DNA of 38,003 bases. It comes from Pseudomonadota bacterium (GTDB lineage Bacteria > Pseudomonadota > Gammaproteobacteria > Steroidobacterales > Woeseiaceae). How positions within the stretch are numbered: the stretch's first letter is position 1; each line of letters begins with the position of its first letter. The position numbers and the translations under genes are program-made. The notes beneath the pieces are model-generated. The model searched no databases. It had not been told where the DNA came from and worked only from the letters and a program-made list of their open reading frames with translations. The stretch spans positions 1 through 38,003 of the forward strand of contig JAHKKM010000009.1 in the NCBI GenBank assembly GCA_020027645.1, read 5' to 3'. Positions 10,994 to 19,890 of this stretch are shown here, one piece after another.

Positions 10994-11690
10994 TTTTCGA
11001 TCCGTCCTTGAGATCCGGTGCATAGCGATTGTCGTCGCGAATTACTTTTGGCACCAATGTACGCGGCTCGATAGTGACCGGCTGATAGGCAACCCGCCCT
11101 TTTTCGGGATCGTAGCGCACCTCGACGTTGCCGCTCAGCGGAAAGTCCTTGCGGAAAGGATGACCGATAAAACCGTAATCCGTCAGGATGCGACGCAGGT
11201 CGGGGTGCCCGTCGAACAATATTCCGAAAAGATCAAAGGCCTCCCTCTCGAACCAGTTGGCCGAATTCCAGACGTCGACAACACTCGGGACAATTGGCGG
11301 ATTCTCCGTTCCGGTATAAACACGCAAGCGGACCCGTACATTGTTACGAATGGATAGGAGATGGTAGACAACCGCAAAGCGCCGGTCCGCGAAAGTATCG
11401 GACTCGTCGAGAATGACCGGCCTTCGCTCGACGCCCCTGCTGAAGCCGCTGCCGGTCGCGCTGGTAGTTGTCCACTCGTCCGTTCCGTAGGTCAGATAGT
11501 CGACACCACAGACATCGATCAGCTGTTCGAACGAAAAATCGTCTTCGTCGCGCAATGCCGTCGCAACAGGAATGAGATCATTTTTGGCCAGAATGTAGCC
11601 AAGTTCGCCGCAAGTCGACGGGACGCGCTCGACTTTCGCACCGAAGCGGGCGTCGATACGAGAAGCCAGGGTCTCGAGCGAGATTCTCAT
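10986..11690 (-). CDS. nuoC: NADH-quinone oxidoreductase subunit C
   Basis: 30-kDa peripheral subunit of complex I, a scaffold without a cofactor. It is 234 residues long. The diagnostic C-terminal segment [42 protein letters not shown] is complete. The start ATG at 11690 lies 13 nt after nuoB. Residues 80-95, [18 protein letters not shown], look like a slightly enlarged loop compared with shorter homologues. Confidence 0.96.
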   Translation of the reverse strand: MRISLETLASRIDARFGAKVERVPSTCGELGYILAKNDLIPVATALRDEDDFSFEQLIDVCGVDYLTYGTDEWTTTSATGSGFSRGVERRPVILDESDTFADRRFAVVYHLLSIRNNVRVRLRVYTGTENPPIVPSVVDVWNSANWFEREAFDLFGILFDGHPDLRRILTDYGFIGHPFRKDFPLSGNVEVRYDPEKGRVAYQPVTIEPRTLVPKVIRDDNRYAPDLKDGSKNG

Positions 11691-11703
11691 TCTTGCTTAT
11701 TCA

Positions 11704-12216
11704 TTACCTGGCAATTGTGCTGGTGCGCCGGATTTTCTTTTGTAGCTGTATGAGCCCATACAAGAGCGCCTCTGCTGTCGGCGGGCAGCCAGGAACATAG
11801 ACGTCAACGGGAACAATGCGGTCACACCCACGAACTACCGAATAAGAATAATGGTAATAGCCGCCGCCGTTGGCGCAGGATCCCATCGATACAACCCAGC
11901 GGGGCTCCGGCATCTGGTCGTAAACTTTTCTCAATGCGGGCGCCATCTTGTTGACCAGCGTACCTGCGACGATCATGACGTCGGATTGGCGGGGGCTTGG
12001 CCTGAAGATGATTCCGAAACGATCGAGGTCGTATCGTGCGGCCCCCGCGTGCATCATTTCGACGGCACAGCAGGCCAGACCGAAGGTCATTGGCCACATT
12101 GAGCCGGTCCGGGCCCAATTGACGACGTTATCGACACTGGTTACCAAAAAACCTTTCTTCTGCAGGCTTTCTGCCGGTGCAACGGATAGGCCGGGGTCGC
12201 TGATTTTGTCCGTCAT
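11704..12216 (-). CDS. nuoB: NADH-quinone oxidoreductase subunit B (cluster N2)
   Basis: Carries [4Fe-4S] cluster N2, the last electron carrier before quinone. With the start at 12216 it has 170 residues and the ligands Cys49, Cys50 ([11 protein letters not shown]), Cys114 (GSCANGGG) and Cys144 ([10 protein letters not shown]). Another in-frame ATG at 12261 would add 15 residues and overlap nuoA by 31 nt. The inner start, 14 nt after the nuoA stop, fits family lengths better, but neither start has a strong Shine-Dalgarno. Confidence 0.95.
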   Translation of the reverse strand: MTDKISDPGLSVAPAESLQKKGFLVTSVDNVVNWARTGSMWPMTFGLACCAVEMMHAGAARYDLDRFGIIFRPSPRQSDVMIVAGTLVNKMAPALRKVYDQMPEPRWVVSMGSCANGGGYYHYSYSVVRGCDRIVPVDVYVPGCPPTAEALLYGLIQLQKKIRRTSTIAR

Positions 12217-12230
12217 CTGCGCCGAATTAC

Positions 12231-12587
12231 TCAGTCCCACTCCAGCGCCCCTTTTTTCCATTCATACGCGAACCCGACAACCAGCAACGCCAGGAATATT
12301 CCCATGGCAGCGATTCCGAATGTGCCAATGACATCCAACGAAACTGCCCACGGAAACAGGAAGGCTATTTCCAAATCAAAAATAATGAAGAGAATGGCAA
12401 CCAGGTAGTAACGAACGTCAAACTTCATTCGAGAGTCTTCGAACGGCTCGAACCCGCATTCGTATGGCGACAGTTTTTCTGCATCCTTCTGTCCTCTTCC
12501 AAACAGAAAGCCGAGCCCCAGCAGCAACAGGCCAATGCCGGTTGCAACGCCGAGGAAAATCAAGACTGGCAGGTAATTTTGTAGCAT
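12231..12587 (-). CDS. nuoA: NADH-quinone oxidoreductase subunit A
   Basis: First gene of the complex I operon. It encodes a 118-residue membrane subunit with three helices. [44 protein letters not shown] is the unmistakable family core; the cysteine in YECGFEP lies in the flexible loop next to the quinone chamber. A sigma70-like promoter lies about 50 nt upstream (12639-12666). Confidence 0.97.
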   Translation of the reverse strand: MLQNYLPVLIFLGVATGIGLLLLGLGFLFGRGQKDAEKLSPYECGFEPFEDSRMKFDVRYYLVAILFIIFDLEIAFLFPWAVSLDVIGTFGIAAMGIFLALLVVGFAYEWKKGALEWD

Positions 12588-12638
12588 GTTTAGGCAAGTA
12601 CACGGAATTTCGAGCGATCACGGCCGGATTTGCGCGGC

Positions 12639-12666
12639 ATTGTAACAGCCCGCCATGCTGCCACAA
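12639..12666 (-). promoter_or_regulatory. Putative sigma70 promoter of the nuo operon
   Basis: On the minus strand, TTGTGG (-35) and TACAAT (-10) are separated by 16 nt, and a TG one base before the -10 makes it an extended -10 type. The predicted start would leave a leader of about 45 nt before nuoA. The 208-nt region between tRNA-Leu and nuoA otherwise holds nothing I recognise. Inferred from sequence only. Confidence 0.55.
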
Positions 12667-12795
12667 CAGCCCTGGCGCGGGCGGACGCGAATCGATCATC
12701 GCTTCGTGGCGTCTTTTCGTGATCTGCCTATTGACACCTTGCACAGTACGGTTGCTACAACCTGGCGCGAAGGATCAAGAATGGGAAAACTGAAA

Positions 12796-12880
12796 TGGTG
12801 CTCTGGGCGAGACTCGAACTCGCACGGCTTTCGCCACTGCCCCCTCAAGACAGCGTGTCTACCAATTCCACCACCAGAGC
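12796..12880 (-). tRNA. leuU: tRNA-Leu (anticodon GAG)
   Basis: An 85-nt type II tRNA with an encoded CCA end. The acceptor stem is GCTCTGG / CCAGAGC with discriminator A. The D arm (GTGGAATTGGTAGACAC) has the leucine pattern, the anticodon loop CTTGAGG gives GAG (12844-12846), and there is a long variable arm and a GTTCGAGTC T-loop. It reads CUC and CUU. It starts 15 nt after secG, exactly as leuU follows secG in E. coli, so it is probably transcribed and processed from the same message. Confidence 0.97.
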
Positions 12881-12895
12881 GGTGCCCTTTGCAGT

Positions 12896-13330
12896 CTACT
12901 GATCGGATTTATCTTCAGGATCCGCGACCGGCTCACCCTCGAGCACCGGCATTTCCTCACCGGCAACCTCGGGTTCTGCTTTCTCCAGGGCTGGCAGGTC
13001 TGGAATTGCTTCGGCGGCATCGTCGCCGGCCGGCACTACATCCTCGACGGGTGCGGCCGACTCAATAATGCTCTTTGGACCCGCATCCGGCTCCTGACTG
13101 CTCATATAGGCGAGCGCGAGGCTGCTGGCAAAAAACAGGGTGGCGAGAATTGCCGTCGTTCGCGAAAAAAAGTTCGTCGATCCGCGAGCACCAAACACCG
13201 TTCCCGACGCTCCCGCACCGAATGCCGCGCCAGCCTCGGCACCTTTCCCCCGCTGCAACAGCACCAGCGCAATAATGGTTAGCGCTATCAAGGTGTGCAC
13301 AATCAGCAATGCTGTCTGAATATTACTCAT
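12896..13330 (-). CDS. secG: Preprotein translocase subunit SecG
   Basis: Accessory subunit of the SecYEG channel in the inner membrane. The 144-residue protein has two transmembrane helices (about residues 5-23 and 54-73), separated by the conserved LLQRGKGAEAGAAFGAGASGTVFGARGSTNFFSRTTA loop. It is longer than E. coli SecG because of an acidic Pro/Ala/Glu-rich tail of about 65 residues. The ATG at 13330 has a good GAGGA Shine-Dalgarno and follows tpiA by 7 nt. A longer upstream frame overlaps tpiA and is not supported. Confidence 0.95.
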   Translation of the reverse strand: MSNIQTALLIVHTLIALTIIALVLLQRGKGAEAGAAFGAGASGTVFGARGSTNFFSRTTAILATLFFASSLALAYMSSQEPDAGPKSIIESAAPVEDVVPAGDDAAEAIPDLPALEKAEPEVAGEEMPVLEGEPVADPEDKSDQ

Positions 13331-13337
13331 ATCTTCC

Positions 13338-14102
13338 TCAGTTGAGCGACGCCGCTGCAGCGGCGATCGCCAAAAAATCATCGGCCTTCAATGAAGCGCC
13401 GCCAATCAATCCGCCGTCAATATCCGGCTTGGCAAAAAGCCCGGCAGCGTTGTCTCCTTTGACGCTGCCGCCGTACAAAATCTGCATGCTGTCAGCGATT
13501 TCAGCACTCAGAGCCTTCAACCTGCTGCGGATATGCTCGTGCACGTCCTGCGCTTGCTGTGGGCTTGCCGTTCTCCCGGTGCCAATTGCCCATACCGGTT
13601 CGTAGGCGATCACCGCAGTCGCAAATGCCTGAACTCCGGTTCGCTTCAGAACCGCGGCCAGTTGCTCGTCGATCACCGCTTCGGTTCGTTTCCCTTCCCG
13701 CTCCTCGAGCGTCTCGCCAACGCAGAGAATTGGCCGCATTCCAGCCCCCAATACCGCAGCAAATTTTTCAGCAACGATGTGGCTTGTGTCACCCATCATC
13801 GCACGACGTTCCGAATGCCCGACGATGACGAACTCGCATCCTACGTCCTTGAGCATTGTCGCGGATACTTCACCCGTATAGGCGCCCGACGCATGTTGCG
13901 AGACGTTCTGCGCTCCGAGTGCCACACTGCTCCCGGCCAGGACTTTTCCCAGCTCCCGGAGATACGGGTATGGCGGGCAAATCAGGAGCCGCACCGGCGC
14001 CGGACCACCGCCCCATCTTGCCAGAATCGCACGGGTCAGCTCGGCGTTGGCAGCTGCATTGCCATTCATCTTCCAGTTGCCTGCGACCAGATAATCTCGC
14101 AT
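13338..14102 (-). CDS. tpiA: Triosephosphate isomerase
   Basis: Interconverts dihydroxyacetone phosphate and glyceraldehyde 3-phosphate in glycolysis and gluconeogenesis. The 254-residue TIM barrel has its catalytic residues: Lys11 (GNWKMNG), His96 (IVGHSERR) and Glu168 (AYEPVWAIGTG, also the mobile loop). The phosphate-binding GGSVKGDNA is near the C-terminus. Its place between glmM and secG is common in pseudomonad-like genomes; E. coli has tpiA elsewhere. A 104-nt gap separates it from glmM, so an internal promoter is possible. Confidence 0.98.
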   Translation of the reverse strand: MRDYLVAGNWKMNGNAAANAELTRAILARWGGGPAPVRLLICPPYPYLRELGKVLAGSSVALGAQNVSQHASGAYTGEVSATMLKDVGCEFVIVGHSERRAMMGDTSHIVAEKFAAVLGAGMRPILCVGETLEEREGKRTEAVIDEQLAAVLKRTGVQAFATAVIAYEPVWAIGTGRTASPQQAQDVHEHIRSRLKALSAEIADSMQILYGGSVKGDNAAGLFAKPDIDGGLIGGASLKADDFLAIAAAAASLN

Positions 14103-14206
14103 TGCCCACCCAGCTTTCGGTCAATTCAAAAGGCGCGCAAGGATACCGGGGCAAACACGCCAAATCAACGCGGATTCCGGCTCTGCCAGGCCTGACTGCG
14201 TGAAAT

Positions 14207-15541
14207 TCAGCCGGCTGCTTTTTCGACCACGGCGGCGAGGCGCCTGGCCAGTATTCGCACCTGTTGCTCATTTTCGCCTTCGACCATGACCCGGATTACC
14301 GGCTCGGTGCCCGATGCCCGCAACAGCACGCGGCCCGATTCGGCCAGCTCGCTTTCGGCCAATTGAACGGCATCGCGAATTGCCGGTATGCCCTTGATAT
14401 CCAGTCGCGTGCGTGTTCGGACATTCAACAGGTTCTGCGGATAACGCGACATGCCCTGTACGAGCTGCGACAAGGGCTTGCCACTGCGCTTCATGACCGC
14501 CAGCACCTGCAATGCCGCGACCAGTCCATCGCCGGTGGTGGTCTGGTCCAGGCAGATGACGTGTCCGGAAGTCTCGCCACCAATAGTGCCGCCGGTTGCG
14601 CGCAGCGTCTCCAGCACGTAACGGTCACCCACATCGGCTCGCTTGAACTCGATGCCCTGCCTGCGCAATGCATGCTCGAGCCCGAGGTTGCTCATGACGG
14701 TGCCGACCACCGGGCCCCTGAGCGTGCCATCGGCCTTGCGCGCCGTCGCCAGCACATACAGCAGCTGATCGCCATCCACGGTGTGGCCCATCTCGTCGAC
14801 CATCACTACGCGATCGCCGTCACCGTCGAGCGCAATCCCGACGTCTGCCTTGACTGCAGGAACGGTTGCCTGCAGCAGTTCGGGTTGTGTGGAGCCACAG
14901 CCGGCGTTGATGTTACGCCCATTAGGCGAGCAACCGAGCGGGATCACTTCCGCACCCAGTTGACTCAGCGTTCTTGGGCCGACCTTGTATCCGGCACCAT
15001 TGGCGCCGTCGAAGACGACTTTGACGCCGTCCAGGCTCAGGTCATCCGGAAACGTCGAGGCACAGAATTCCTGATAACGAACCCGGGCGGAATCAATCCG
15101 ACGCGCCTTTCCGAGTTTTTGCGATTCCAGTGTAATTGCCGGCTGTTGCAGGACTCTCTCGATTTCGGCCTCCACTTCATCGGAGAGCTTGGCACCGTTG
15201 CCATCGAAGAACTTTATGCCATTGTCCTGGAACGGATTGTGCGACGCACTGATGACGACACCGAGGTTGGCGGCAAACTGCTGCGTCAGGAAGGCGATGC
15301 CCGGTGTCGGCAATGGACCGAGCAACAGCACATCGGCGCCCGCCGCCACGAACCCTGCTTCCAGTGCGGACTCGAACATGTAACCGGACAAGCGCGTGTC
15401 CTTGCCGATCAGTACCGTACCGCCGGTCGGAACGAGAACCTGCGCTGCTGCGCTGGCCAGGCGCAAGGCAAAGTCTGCACTCATCGGGTCTTTGCCGACC
15501 GTGCCACGTACGCCATCGGTTCCGAAGTATTGCCTAGCCAT
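14207..15541 (-). CDS. glmM: Phosphoglucosamine mutase
   Basis: Converts glucosamine 6-phosphate to glucosamine 1-phosphate on the way to UDP-GlcNAc, the precursor of peptidoglycan and lipopolysaccharide. The protein has 444 residues and all four hexosephosphate mutase domains: the phosphoserine loop VVISASHNP (Ser100), the metal loop ALDGDGDR, the sugar-binding loop GETSGH and the C-terminal phosphate-binding RASGTEP. The ATG at 15541 (MARQYFGTDGVRG) overlaps the folP stop by 8 nt. A 12-codon upstream extension lies inside folP and is not conserved. Confidence 0.97.
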   Translation of the reverse strand: MARQYFGTDGVRGTVGKDPMSADFALRLASAAAQVLVPTGGTVLIGKDTRLSGYMFESALEAGFVAAGADVLLLGPLPTPGIAFLTQQFAANLGVVISASHNPFQDNGIKFFDGNGAKLSDEVEAEIERVLQQPAITLESQKLGKARRIDSARVRYQEFCASTFPDDLSLDGVKVVFDGANGAGYKVGPRTLSQLGAEVIPLGCSPNGRNINAGCGSTQPELLQATVPAVKADVGIALDGDGDRVVMVDEMGHTVDGDQLLYVLATARKADGTLRGPVVGTVMSNLGLEHALRRQGIEFKRADVGDRYVLETLRATGGTIGGETSGHVICLDQTTTGDGLVAALQVLAVMKRSGKPLSQLVQGMSRYPQNLLNVRTRTRLDIKGIPAIRDAVQLAESELAESGRVLLRASGTEPVIRVMVEGENEQQVRILARRLAAVVEKAAG

Positions 15542-16376
15542 TTGCCTGTCCAGCCTCCATGACTGCCTTCGCCACACGTAGCGCGTCGATTGTCTGTGCC
15601 ACGTCGTGAGTGCGAACGATGCGGGCGCCGCGCTCTACCGCCATGACCGCTGCGGCAACCCCGGCGAACACCCGCTGCTCTGCCGACCTTCCGGTAAGAC
15701 TGCCCAACAGGCGCTTGCGCGACAAGCCTACCAGCAACGGTGGTCCAAGGACGCTCAGCTGCTGGAGATTATGCAGCAATTCCAGATTCTGTCGGTCGGT
15801 CTTGCCAAAGCCGAAGCCGGGATCGACCAGCAGCCGCCCGGACTGGATGCCTGCGGCGTGGCAAACCGCTATCCGCTCCTTCAGGAACTCCATTATGTCG
15901 CCAGCAACATTCTGGTAGTGCGGGTTTGCCTGCATGGACGTCGGCGTTCCCTGCATGTGCATCAGGCAAACGGCGACCTCCAGTTCTGCTGCCGCCTCCA
16001 GCGCCCCTTCCTGACGCAAGGCATAAACGTCATTGATCAGGGCCGCACCTGCGGCGACGGCTGCCCGCATCACGGGCGCCTTGCTCGTATCGACGGATAT
16101 CGCAACGTCCAGTTGCCGGGCTATCGCCTCGATGACCGGGATAATCCGGTCTGCCTCTTCCTGTGCTGACACGCTTGCGGCGCCCGGCCGCGTCGACTCA
16201 CCGCCCACGTCGATAATCGATGCCCCCGCCGCCAGCATGTTCTCTGCGTGGCGAAGTGCGTCATCCCGGTCGAAGAACCTGCCTCCATCGGAGAAGGAAT
16301 CCGGCGTTACGTTCAGTATGCCCATTACCCTGGGCTGGTCCAGCACGAGGATCCGTGCTCCAAGACGCAATTGCAT
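15534..16376 (-). CDS. folP: Dihydropteroate synthase
   Basis: Condenses p-aminobenzoate with dihydropterin pyrophosphate in folate synthesis and is the target of sulfonamides. The 280-residue TIM-barrel enzyme has the three expected loops: MGILNVTPDSFSDGG (18-32), DVGGESTRPGA, and the C-terminal IVRTHDV. DPGFGFGKT is the pterin/phosphate region. The ATG has an AGGAA Shine-Dalgarno. A perfect 15-bp hairpin lies 15 nt upstream of the start, between ftsH and folP. Confidence 0.97.
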   Translation of the reverse strand: MQLRLGARILVLDQPRVMGILNVTPDSFSDGGRFFDRDDALRHAENMLAAGASIIDVGGESTRPGAASVSAQEEADRIIPVIEAIARQLDVAISVDTSKAPVMRAAVAAGAALINDVYALRQEGALEAAAELEVAVCLMHMQGTPTSMQANPHYQNVAGDIMEFLKERIAVCHAAGIQSGRLLVDPGFGFGKTDRQNLELLHNLQQLSVLGPPLLVGLSRKRLLGSLTGRSAEQRVFAGVAAAVMAVERGARIVRTHDVAQTIDALRVAKAVMEAGQANG

Positions 16377-16391
16377 TTCCTGTTCCCTGAG

Positions 16392-16423
16392 CTGAAACGG
16401 CAGCCCGAGGGCTGCCGTTTCAG
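16392..16423 (-). terminator. Perfect 15-bp hairpin between ftsH and folP (possible attenuator)
   Basis: A 15-bp perfect inverted repeat (stem starting CTGAAACGGCAGCCC at 16392-16406, loop of 2 nt, mate 16409-16423). No U-run follows on the minus strand, so it is not a classical intrinsic terminator. It may lower folP read-through, stabilise the ftsH 3' end, or be an RNase processing site. Confidence 0.5.
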
Positions 16424-16448
16424 AGAGTCATGTGTACATTTCCAGCCG

Positions 16449-18374
16449 CTAGTGTTCGCTTGCTGGGCCACCGATAGGCACCGGACCGTCGGACGCCGGC
16501 GCCTTCTTGCCACTCTTCTTGGTCAGGCTGTCATCCGGGTCTTCCCAATCCTCCGGCGGCTTCGGTTCACGTCCTTCCATGATGTCCTTGATCTGCGACT
16601 GATCGATCGTTTCGTATTTCATCAAAGCTTTGGCCATGACCTGCAGCTTGTCAACATGCTCTATGAGGATCGATCGGGCACGCTCGTAATTGCGGTCAAT
16701 GATTGTGCGCACTTCCTCATCGATGGTGTGCACGGTTCCGTCGGACACCTGCTTGTGCTGCGTGATGGACCTGCCAAGGAATACCTCGCCATCGTCCTCG
16801 CTGTAAGTGAGCGGGCCGAGCCGTTCGGACAGCCCCCACTTGGTCACCATGTTGCGCGCGATCTCGGTAGCCCTTTCGATGTCGTTTGATGCCCCTGTCG
16901 TCACACCGTTCGGGCCCAGCGTCATTTCCTCGGCAATGCGGCCACCGAACAAGGTCGAGATGTTGCTCTCGAGCGTTTCCTTGGAAATGCTGTACTTGTC
17001 CTCTTCCGGCAGGTACATGGTGACGCCCAGCGCCCTGCCACGCGGAATGATGGTTACCTTGTACACCGGGTCGTGGCTCGGCACGGAGTAGCCAACAATT
17101 GCGTGCCCTGCCTCATGGTAGGCGGTGTTCAGTTTCTCTTTCTCGCTCATGACCATGGAACGGCGTTCCGTTCCCATCATGATTTTGTCCTTGGCCTTTT
17201 CGAATTCTTCCATGCTGACGACACGCTTGTTGGCGCGGGCGGCGAAAAGTGCTGCCTCGTTCACCAGGTTGGCGAGATCGGCACCGGAGAATCCCGGGGT
17301 GCCGCGAGCGATCACACCCGGTCGCACATCCTCGTCCAGCGGTACCTTGCGCATATGCACCTTCAATATCTGCTCGCGGCCGCGAATATCGGGTAACGGC
17401 ACCACCACCTGCCGGTCGAACCGCCCGGGCCGGAGCAGCGCCGGATCCAGTACGTCGGGGCGATTGGTGGCCGCAATGACGATGATCCCTTCGTTGCCCT
17501 CGAAGCCGTCCATCTCGACCAGCATCTGGTTCAGCGTTTGCTCGCGCTCGTCGTGACCGCCGCCAAGGCCGGCTCCGCGATGTCGCCCGACTGCGTCGAG
17601 CTCATCGATAAAGATTATGCACGGTGCCTGTTTCTTGGCCTGATCGAACATGTCGCGGACGCGTGACGCACCAACGCCAACGAACATCTCGACGAAGTCG
17701 GATCCGGAAATCGTAAAAAACGGTACTTTCGCTTCACCGGCAATCGCCCTGGCCAACAAGGTCTTGCCGGTGCCCGGCGGACCTACCATCAGCACGCCCT
17801 TCGGAATTTTTCCTCCAAGCCGCTGGAATTTGCTCGGGTCCTTCAGGAAGTCGACAATTTCGGCGACTTCTGCCTTGGCCTCTTCCACGCCGGCGACGTC
17901 AGCGAAAGACACACCGACCTGGTCTTCTCCCAGGAGTCTTGCCTTGCTCTTGCCAAATGACATGGCACCGCGACCGCCGCCGCCGCCCTGCATCTGACGC
18001 ATGAAGTAGATCCATACCCCGATCAACAGCAGGATCGGGAACGAGCTGATCAGAAGCTGGCCAATGAGGCTTTGCGATTCAGGCTCCTGTGCCGTGAACT
18101 GCACGCCGTTGTCCTCGAGTATCCCGATCAGCGTGTTGTTATCCGTTTCCGGGCTGATCGTGTAGTACTCCAAAGGAGTCCGACTGCCGTAGTTTATTTT
18201 CTCGCCGTCAAACTCGACACGTTGCACGTTTCCGGACCGGACCTCGCGGAGAAACTCCGAGTAATCTTGCCGTTCCGGCGCAGCGCCGCTGACACCACTG
18301 AGTCCCTGTACGACAGACAGCAGCACAACGATAATGACGACGAAAACAAGTATGTTTTTGGTTAAATCATTCAC
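16449..18374 (-). CDS. ftsH: ATP-dependent zinc metalloprotease FtsH
   Basis: Membrane-anchored AAA+ protease that degrades damaged membrane proteins and regulators such as sigma32 and LpxC. Two transmembrane helices (about 7-24 and 108-125) flank a periplasmic domain. The ATPase has Walker A GPPGTGKT (198-205), Walker B IIFIDE and the SRH region. The zinc site is HEAGH (420-424). The start is taken at a GTG, giving [13 protein letters not shown] like pseudomonad FtsH (641 residues) with a GGGAGA upstream. A TTG three codons earlier is the alternative. It lies just downstream of rlmE, as in E. coli. Confidence 0.97.
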   Translation of the reverse strand: MNDLTKNILVFVVIIVVLLSVVQGLSGVSGAAPERQDYSEFLREVRSGNVQRVEFDGEKINYGSRTPLEYYTISPETDNNTLIGILEDNGVQFTAQEPESQSLIGQLLISSFPILLLIGVWIYFMRQMQGGGGGRGAMSFGKSKARLLGEDQVGVSFADVAGVEEAKAEVAEIVDFLKDPSKFQRLGGKIPKGVLMVGPPGTGKTLLARAIAGEAKVPFFTISGSDFVEMFVGVGASRVRDMFDQAKKQAPCIIFIDELDAVGRHRGAGLGGGHDEREQTLNQMLVEMDGFEGNEGIIVIAATNRPDVLDPALLRPGRFDRQVVVPLPDIRGREQILKVHMRKVPLDEDVRPGVIARGTPGFSGADLANLVNEAALFAARANKRVVSMEEFEKAKDKIMMGTERRSMVMSEKEKLNTAYHEAGHAIVGYSVPSHDPVYKVTIIPRGRALGVTMYLPEEDKYSISKETLESNISTLFGGRIAEEMTLGPNGVTTGASNDIERATEIARNMVTKWGLSERLGPLTYSEDDGEVFLGRSITQHKQVSDGTVHTIDEEVRTIIDRNYERARSILIEHVDKLQVMAKALMKYETIDQSQIKDIMEGREPKPPEDWEDPDDSLTKKSGKKAPASDGPVPIGGPASEH

Positions 18375-18428
18375 GGTGGACAACGTTCTCCCGCAATCGC
18401 TTAGACTGCGTCTAAGATTTAGACAGTA

Positions 18429-19052
18429 CTACAACCGATAGTTTCTGGCTACCAGGTAAATCTCACTGCTGCCCTGGCGCGACGCCGCAGGCTTGACGAT
18501 TTTCACCTGCTCGAACGCAACGCGCGCTGCAGCAACTGCGTCGTCCGTGCCCTGGCCCTGAAACAGTTTGCAAATGAAAGTGCCCTTTTTCCTCAACACC
18601 TTCTGTGCAAAATCCAGTGCGAGTTCAGCCAGATATATCGATCTTGGCTGATCAACCGCCTTGTTGCCGCTGATATTGGGTGCCATATCACTCAAAACAA
18701 GGTCGGCCCGGTCATCGCCAAGACGCTGCAAAAGCTCAGTGAGAACGGCGTCTTCTGTAAAGTCACCCTGGATGAACTCGACACCGGCAACCGCATCCAT
18801 CGGCAAGACGTCGAGCGCCAGCACGCGACCCCGGCCTTTGAGCCGGCTGGCAACGTACTGGCTCCATCCGCCAGGCGCCGCGCCGAGATCAATACATATC
18901 ATATCCGGCCGCAGCACCCGTTCCTTGTCCAGAATCTGCTCCAGTTTGTAAACAGCACGCGACCGCCAGCCGTCGCGTCTTGCCATCTTCACGTAAGGAT
19001 CGCGCTCTTGCCGCGCCTTCCATCCGATACTGCTACCCTTTGGTTTACTCAT
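18429..19052 (-). CDS. rlmE: 23S rRNA 2'-O-ribose U2552 methyltransferase
   Basis: Methylates U2552 in the A-loop of 23S rRNA late in 50S assembly; known also as FtsJ/RrmJ. The protein has 207 residues (209 in E. coli). The SAM-binding motif is CIDLGAAPGGWSQYVASRL (53-71). The K-D-K-E catalytic set is represented by Lys36 (RAVYKL), the Asp in LVLSDMAPNISG, the Lys in FICKLFQG and the Glu in SSEIYLVA. The ATG at 19052 gives MSKPKGSSIGWKARQERDPYVKMA, the expected N-terminus; the longer frame upstream overlaps yhbY and is spurious. Confidence 0.96.
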   Translation of the reverse strand: MSKPKGSSIGWKARQERDPYVKMARRDGWRSRAVYKLEQILDKERVLRPDMICIDLGAAPGGWSQYVASRLKGRGRVLALDVLPMDAVAGVEFIQGDFTEDAVLTELLQRLGDDRADLVLSDMAPNISGNKAVDQPRSIYLAELALDFAQKVLRKKGTFICKLFQGQGTDDAVAAARVAFEQVKIVKPAASRQGSSEIYLVARNYRL

Positions 19053-19101
19053 TGTCTGGACCTGAACCGGTCGTTGTCCTGTGCTGTTACAATTCGTTGC
19101 A

Positions 19102-19401
19102 ATGAAACTGTCCGAAGCACACAAGAAATTCCTGCGAGGCCGCGGCCACAGCCTGAAACCTGTGATAACTGTCGGCGATGCAGGCCTCTCTGAAGCGTTG
19201 CTCAAAGAATTCGAATCGACAATCCGGCATCACGAACTGATTAAAGTCCGGGTCCGGGCACCGCAGCGGAGCGAGCGCGACAAACTCATCGATGACCTGT
19301 GTGTCCGCGGGTCCGCCAGTCTTATCTCCCGCATCGGAAATGTTGCGTTGCTGTACCGGCCTAACACCGAAAAACCGCGAATTATACTTCCACCGGCTTG
19401 A
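19102..19401 (+). CDS. yhbY: Ribosome assembly RNA-binding protein YhbY (CRM domain)
   Basis: Small single-CRM-domain protein associated with pre-50S particles. The 99-residue sequence MKLSEAHKKFLRGRGHSLKPVITVGDAGLSEALLKEFESTIRHHELIKVRV contains the family's GxxG-type loop (VGDAGLSE). The ATG at 19102 matches the E. coli length; a 7-codon upstream extension is unsupported. It is divergent from rlmE with 49 nt between the starts, as in E. coli, and convergent with greA (12 nt apart). Confidence 0.94.
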   Translation: MKLSEAHKKFLRGRGHSLKPVITVGDAGLSEALLKEFESTIRHHELIKVRVRAPQRSERDKLIDDLCVRGSASLISRIGNVALLYRPNTEKPRIILPPA

Positions 19402-19413
19402 GCGGCCGCTGTG

Positions 19414-19890
19414 TCACTCGTACCTTACCTCGACGATTTCATACCGCTTCTCGCCGCCCGGCGCTGAAAACGTCACTTCATCGCCTTCATTCTTGCCGAT
19501 CAAAGCGCGGGCAATTGGCGACGTATACGAGATCAAACCCGTTTTGATATCAGCCTCGTCTTCTCCGACAATGCGGTATGAGATCTGCGATTCGTTCTGC
19601 AAATCCAGCAGTAACACCGTGGAGCCGAAGACGACCTTGCCCTTGGCATCGACCGCCGTCACATCGATGATCTGCGTATTCGACAGCTTTGCCTCGATTT
19701 CCTTGATACGGCCTTCGACAAATCCTTGCTGTTCCTTGGCAGCGTGATATTCGGCGTTTTCCTTCAGATCGCCATGCCCGCGTGCCTCTGCGATTGCCTG
19801 GATGATTCGCGGTCGCTCTACCGATTTCAGATTCTTTAATTCCTCACGCAACATCTCCGCACCGCGCACGGTCATCGGCACCTTCTTCAC
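19414..19890 (-). CDS. greA: Transcription elongation factor GreA
   Basis: Rescues backtracked RNA polymerase by stimulating cleavage of the nascent transcript. The 158-residue protein has the N-terminal coiled coil with the acidic tip ([34 protein letters not shown]) and the C-terminal FKBP-like domain. The start is a GTG overlapping the carB stop (GTGA); [18 protein letters not shown] aligns with E. coli MQAIPMTLRGAEKLREEL, so this start is better than the internal ATG five codons later. Confidence 0.97.
   Translation of the reverse strand: MKKVPMTVRGAEMLREELKNLKSVERPRIIQAIAEARGHGDLKENAEYHAAKEQQGFVEGRIKEIEAKLSNTQIIDVTAVDAKGKVVFGSTVLLLDLQNESQISYRIVGEDEADIKTGLISYTSPIARALIGKNEGDEVTFSAPGGEKRYEIVEVRYE

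Noticed and set aside
11704..12261. Longer nuoB start overlapping nuoA by 31 nt
   Set aside because: The extra residues ([15 protein letters not shown]) are not like NuoB N-termini; the inner ATG at 12216 is more natural, though not proven.
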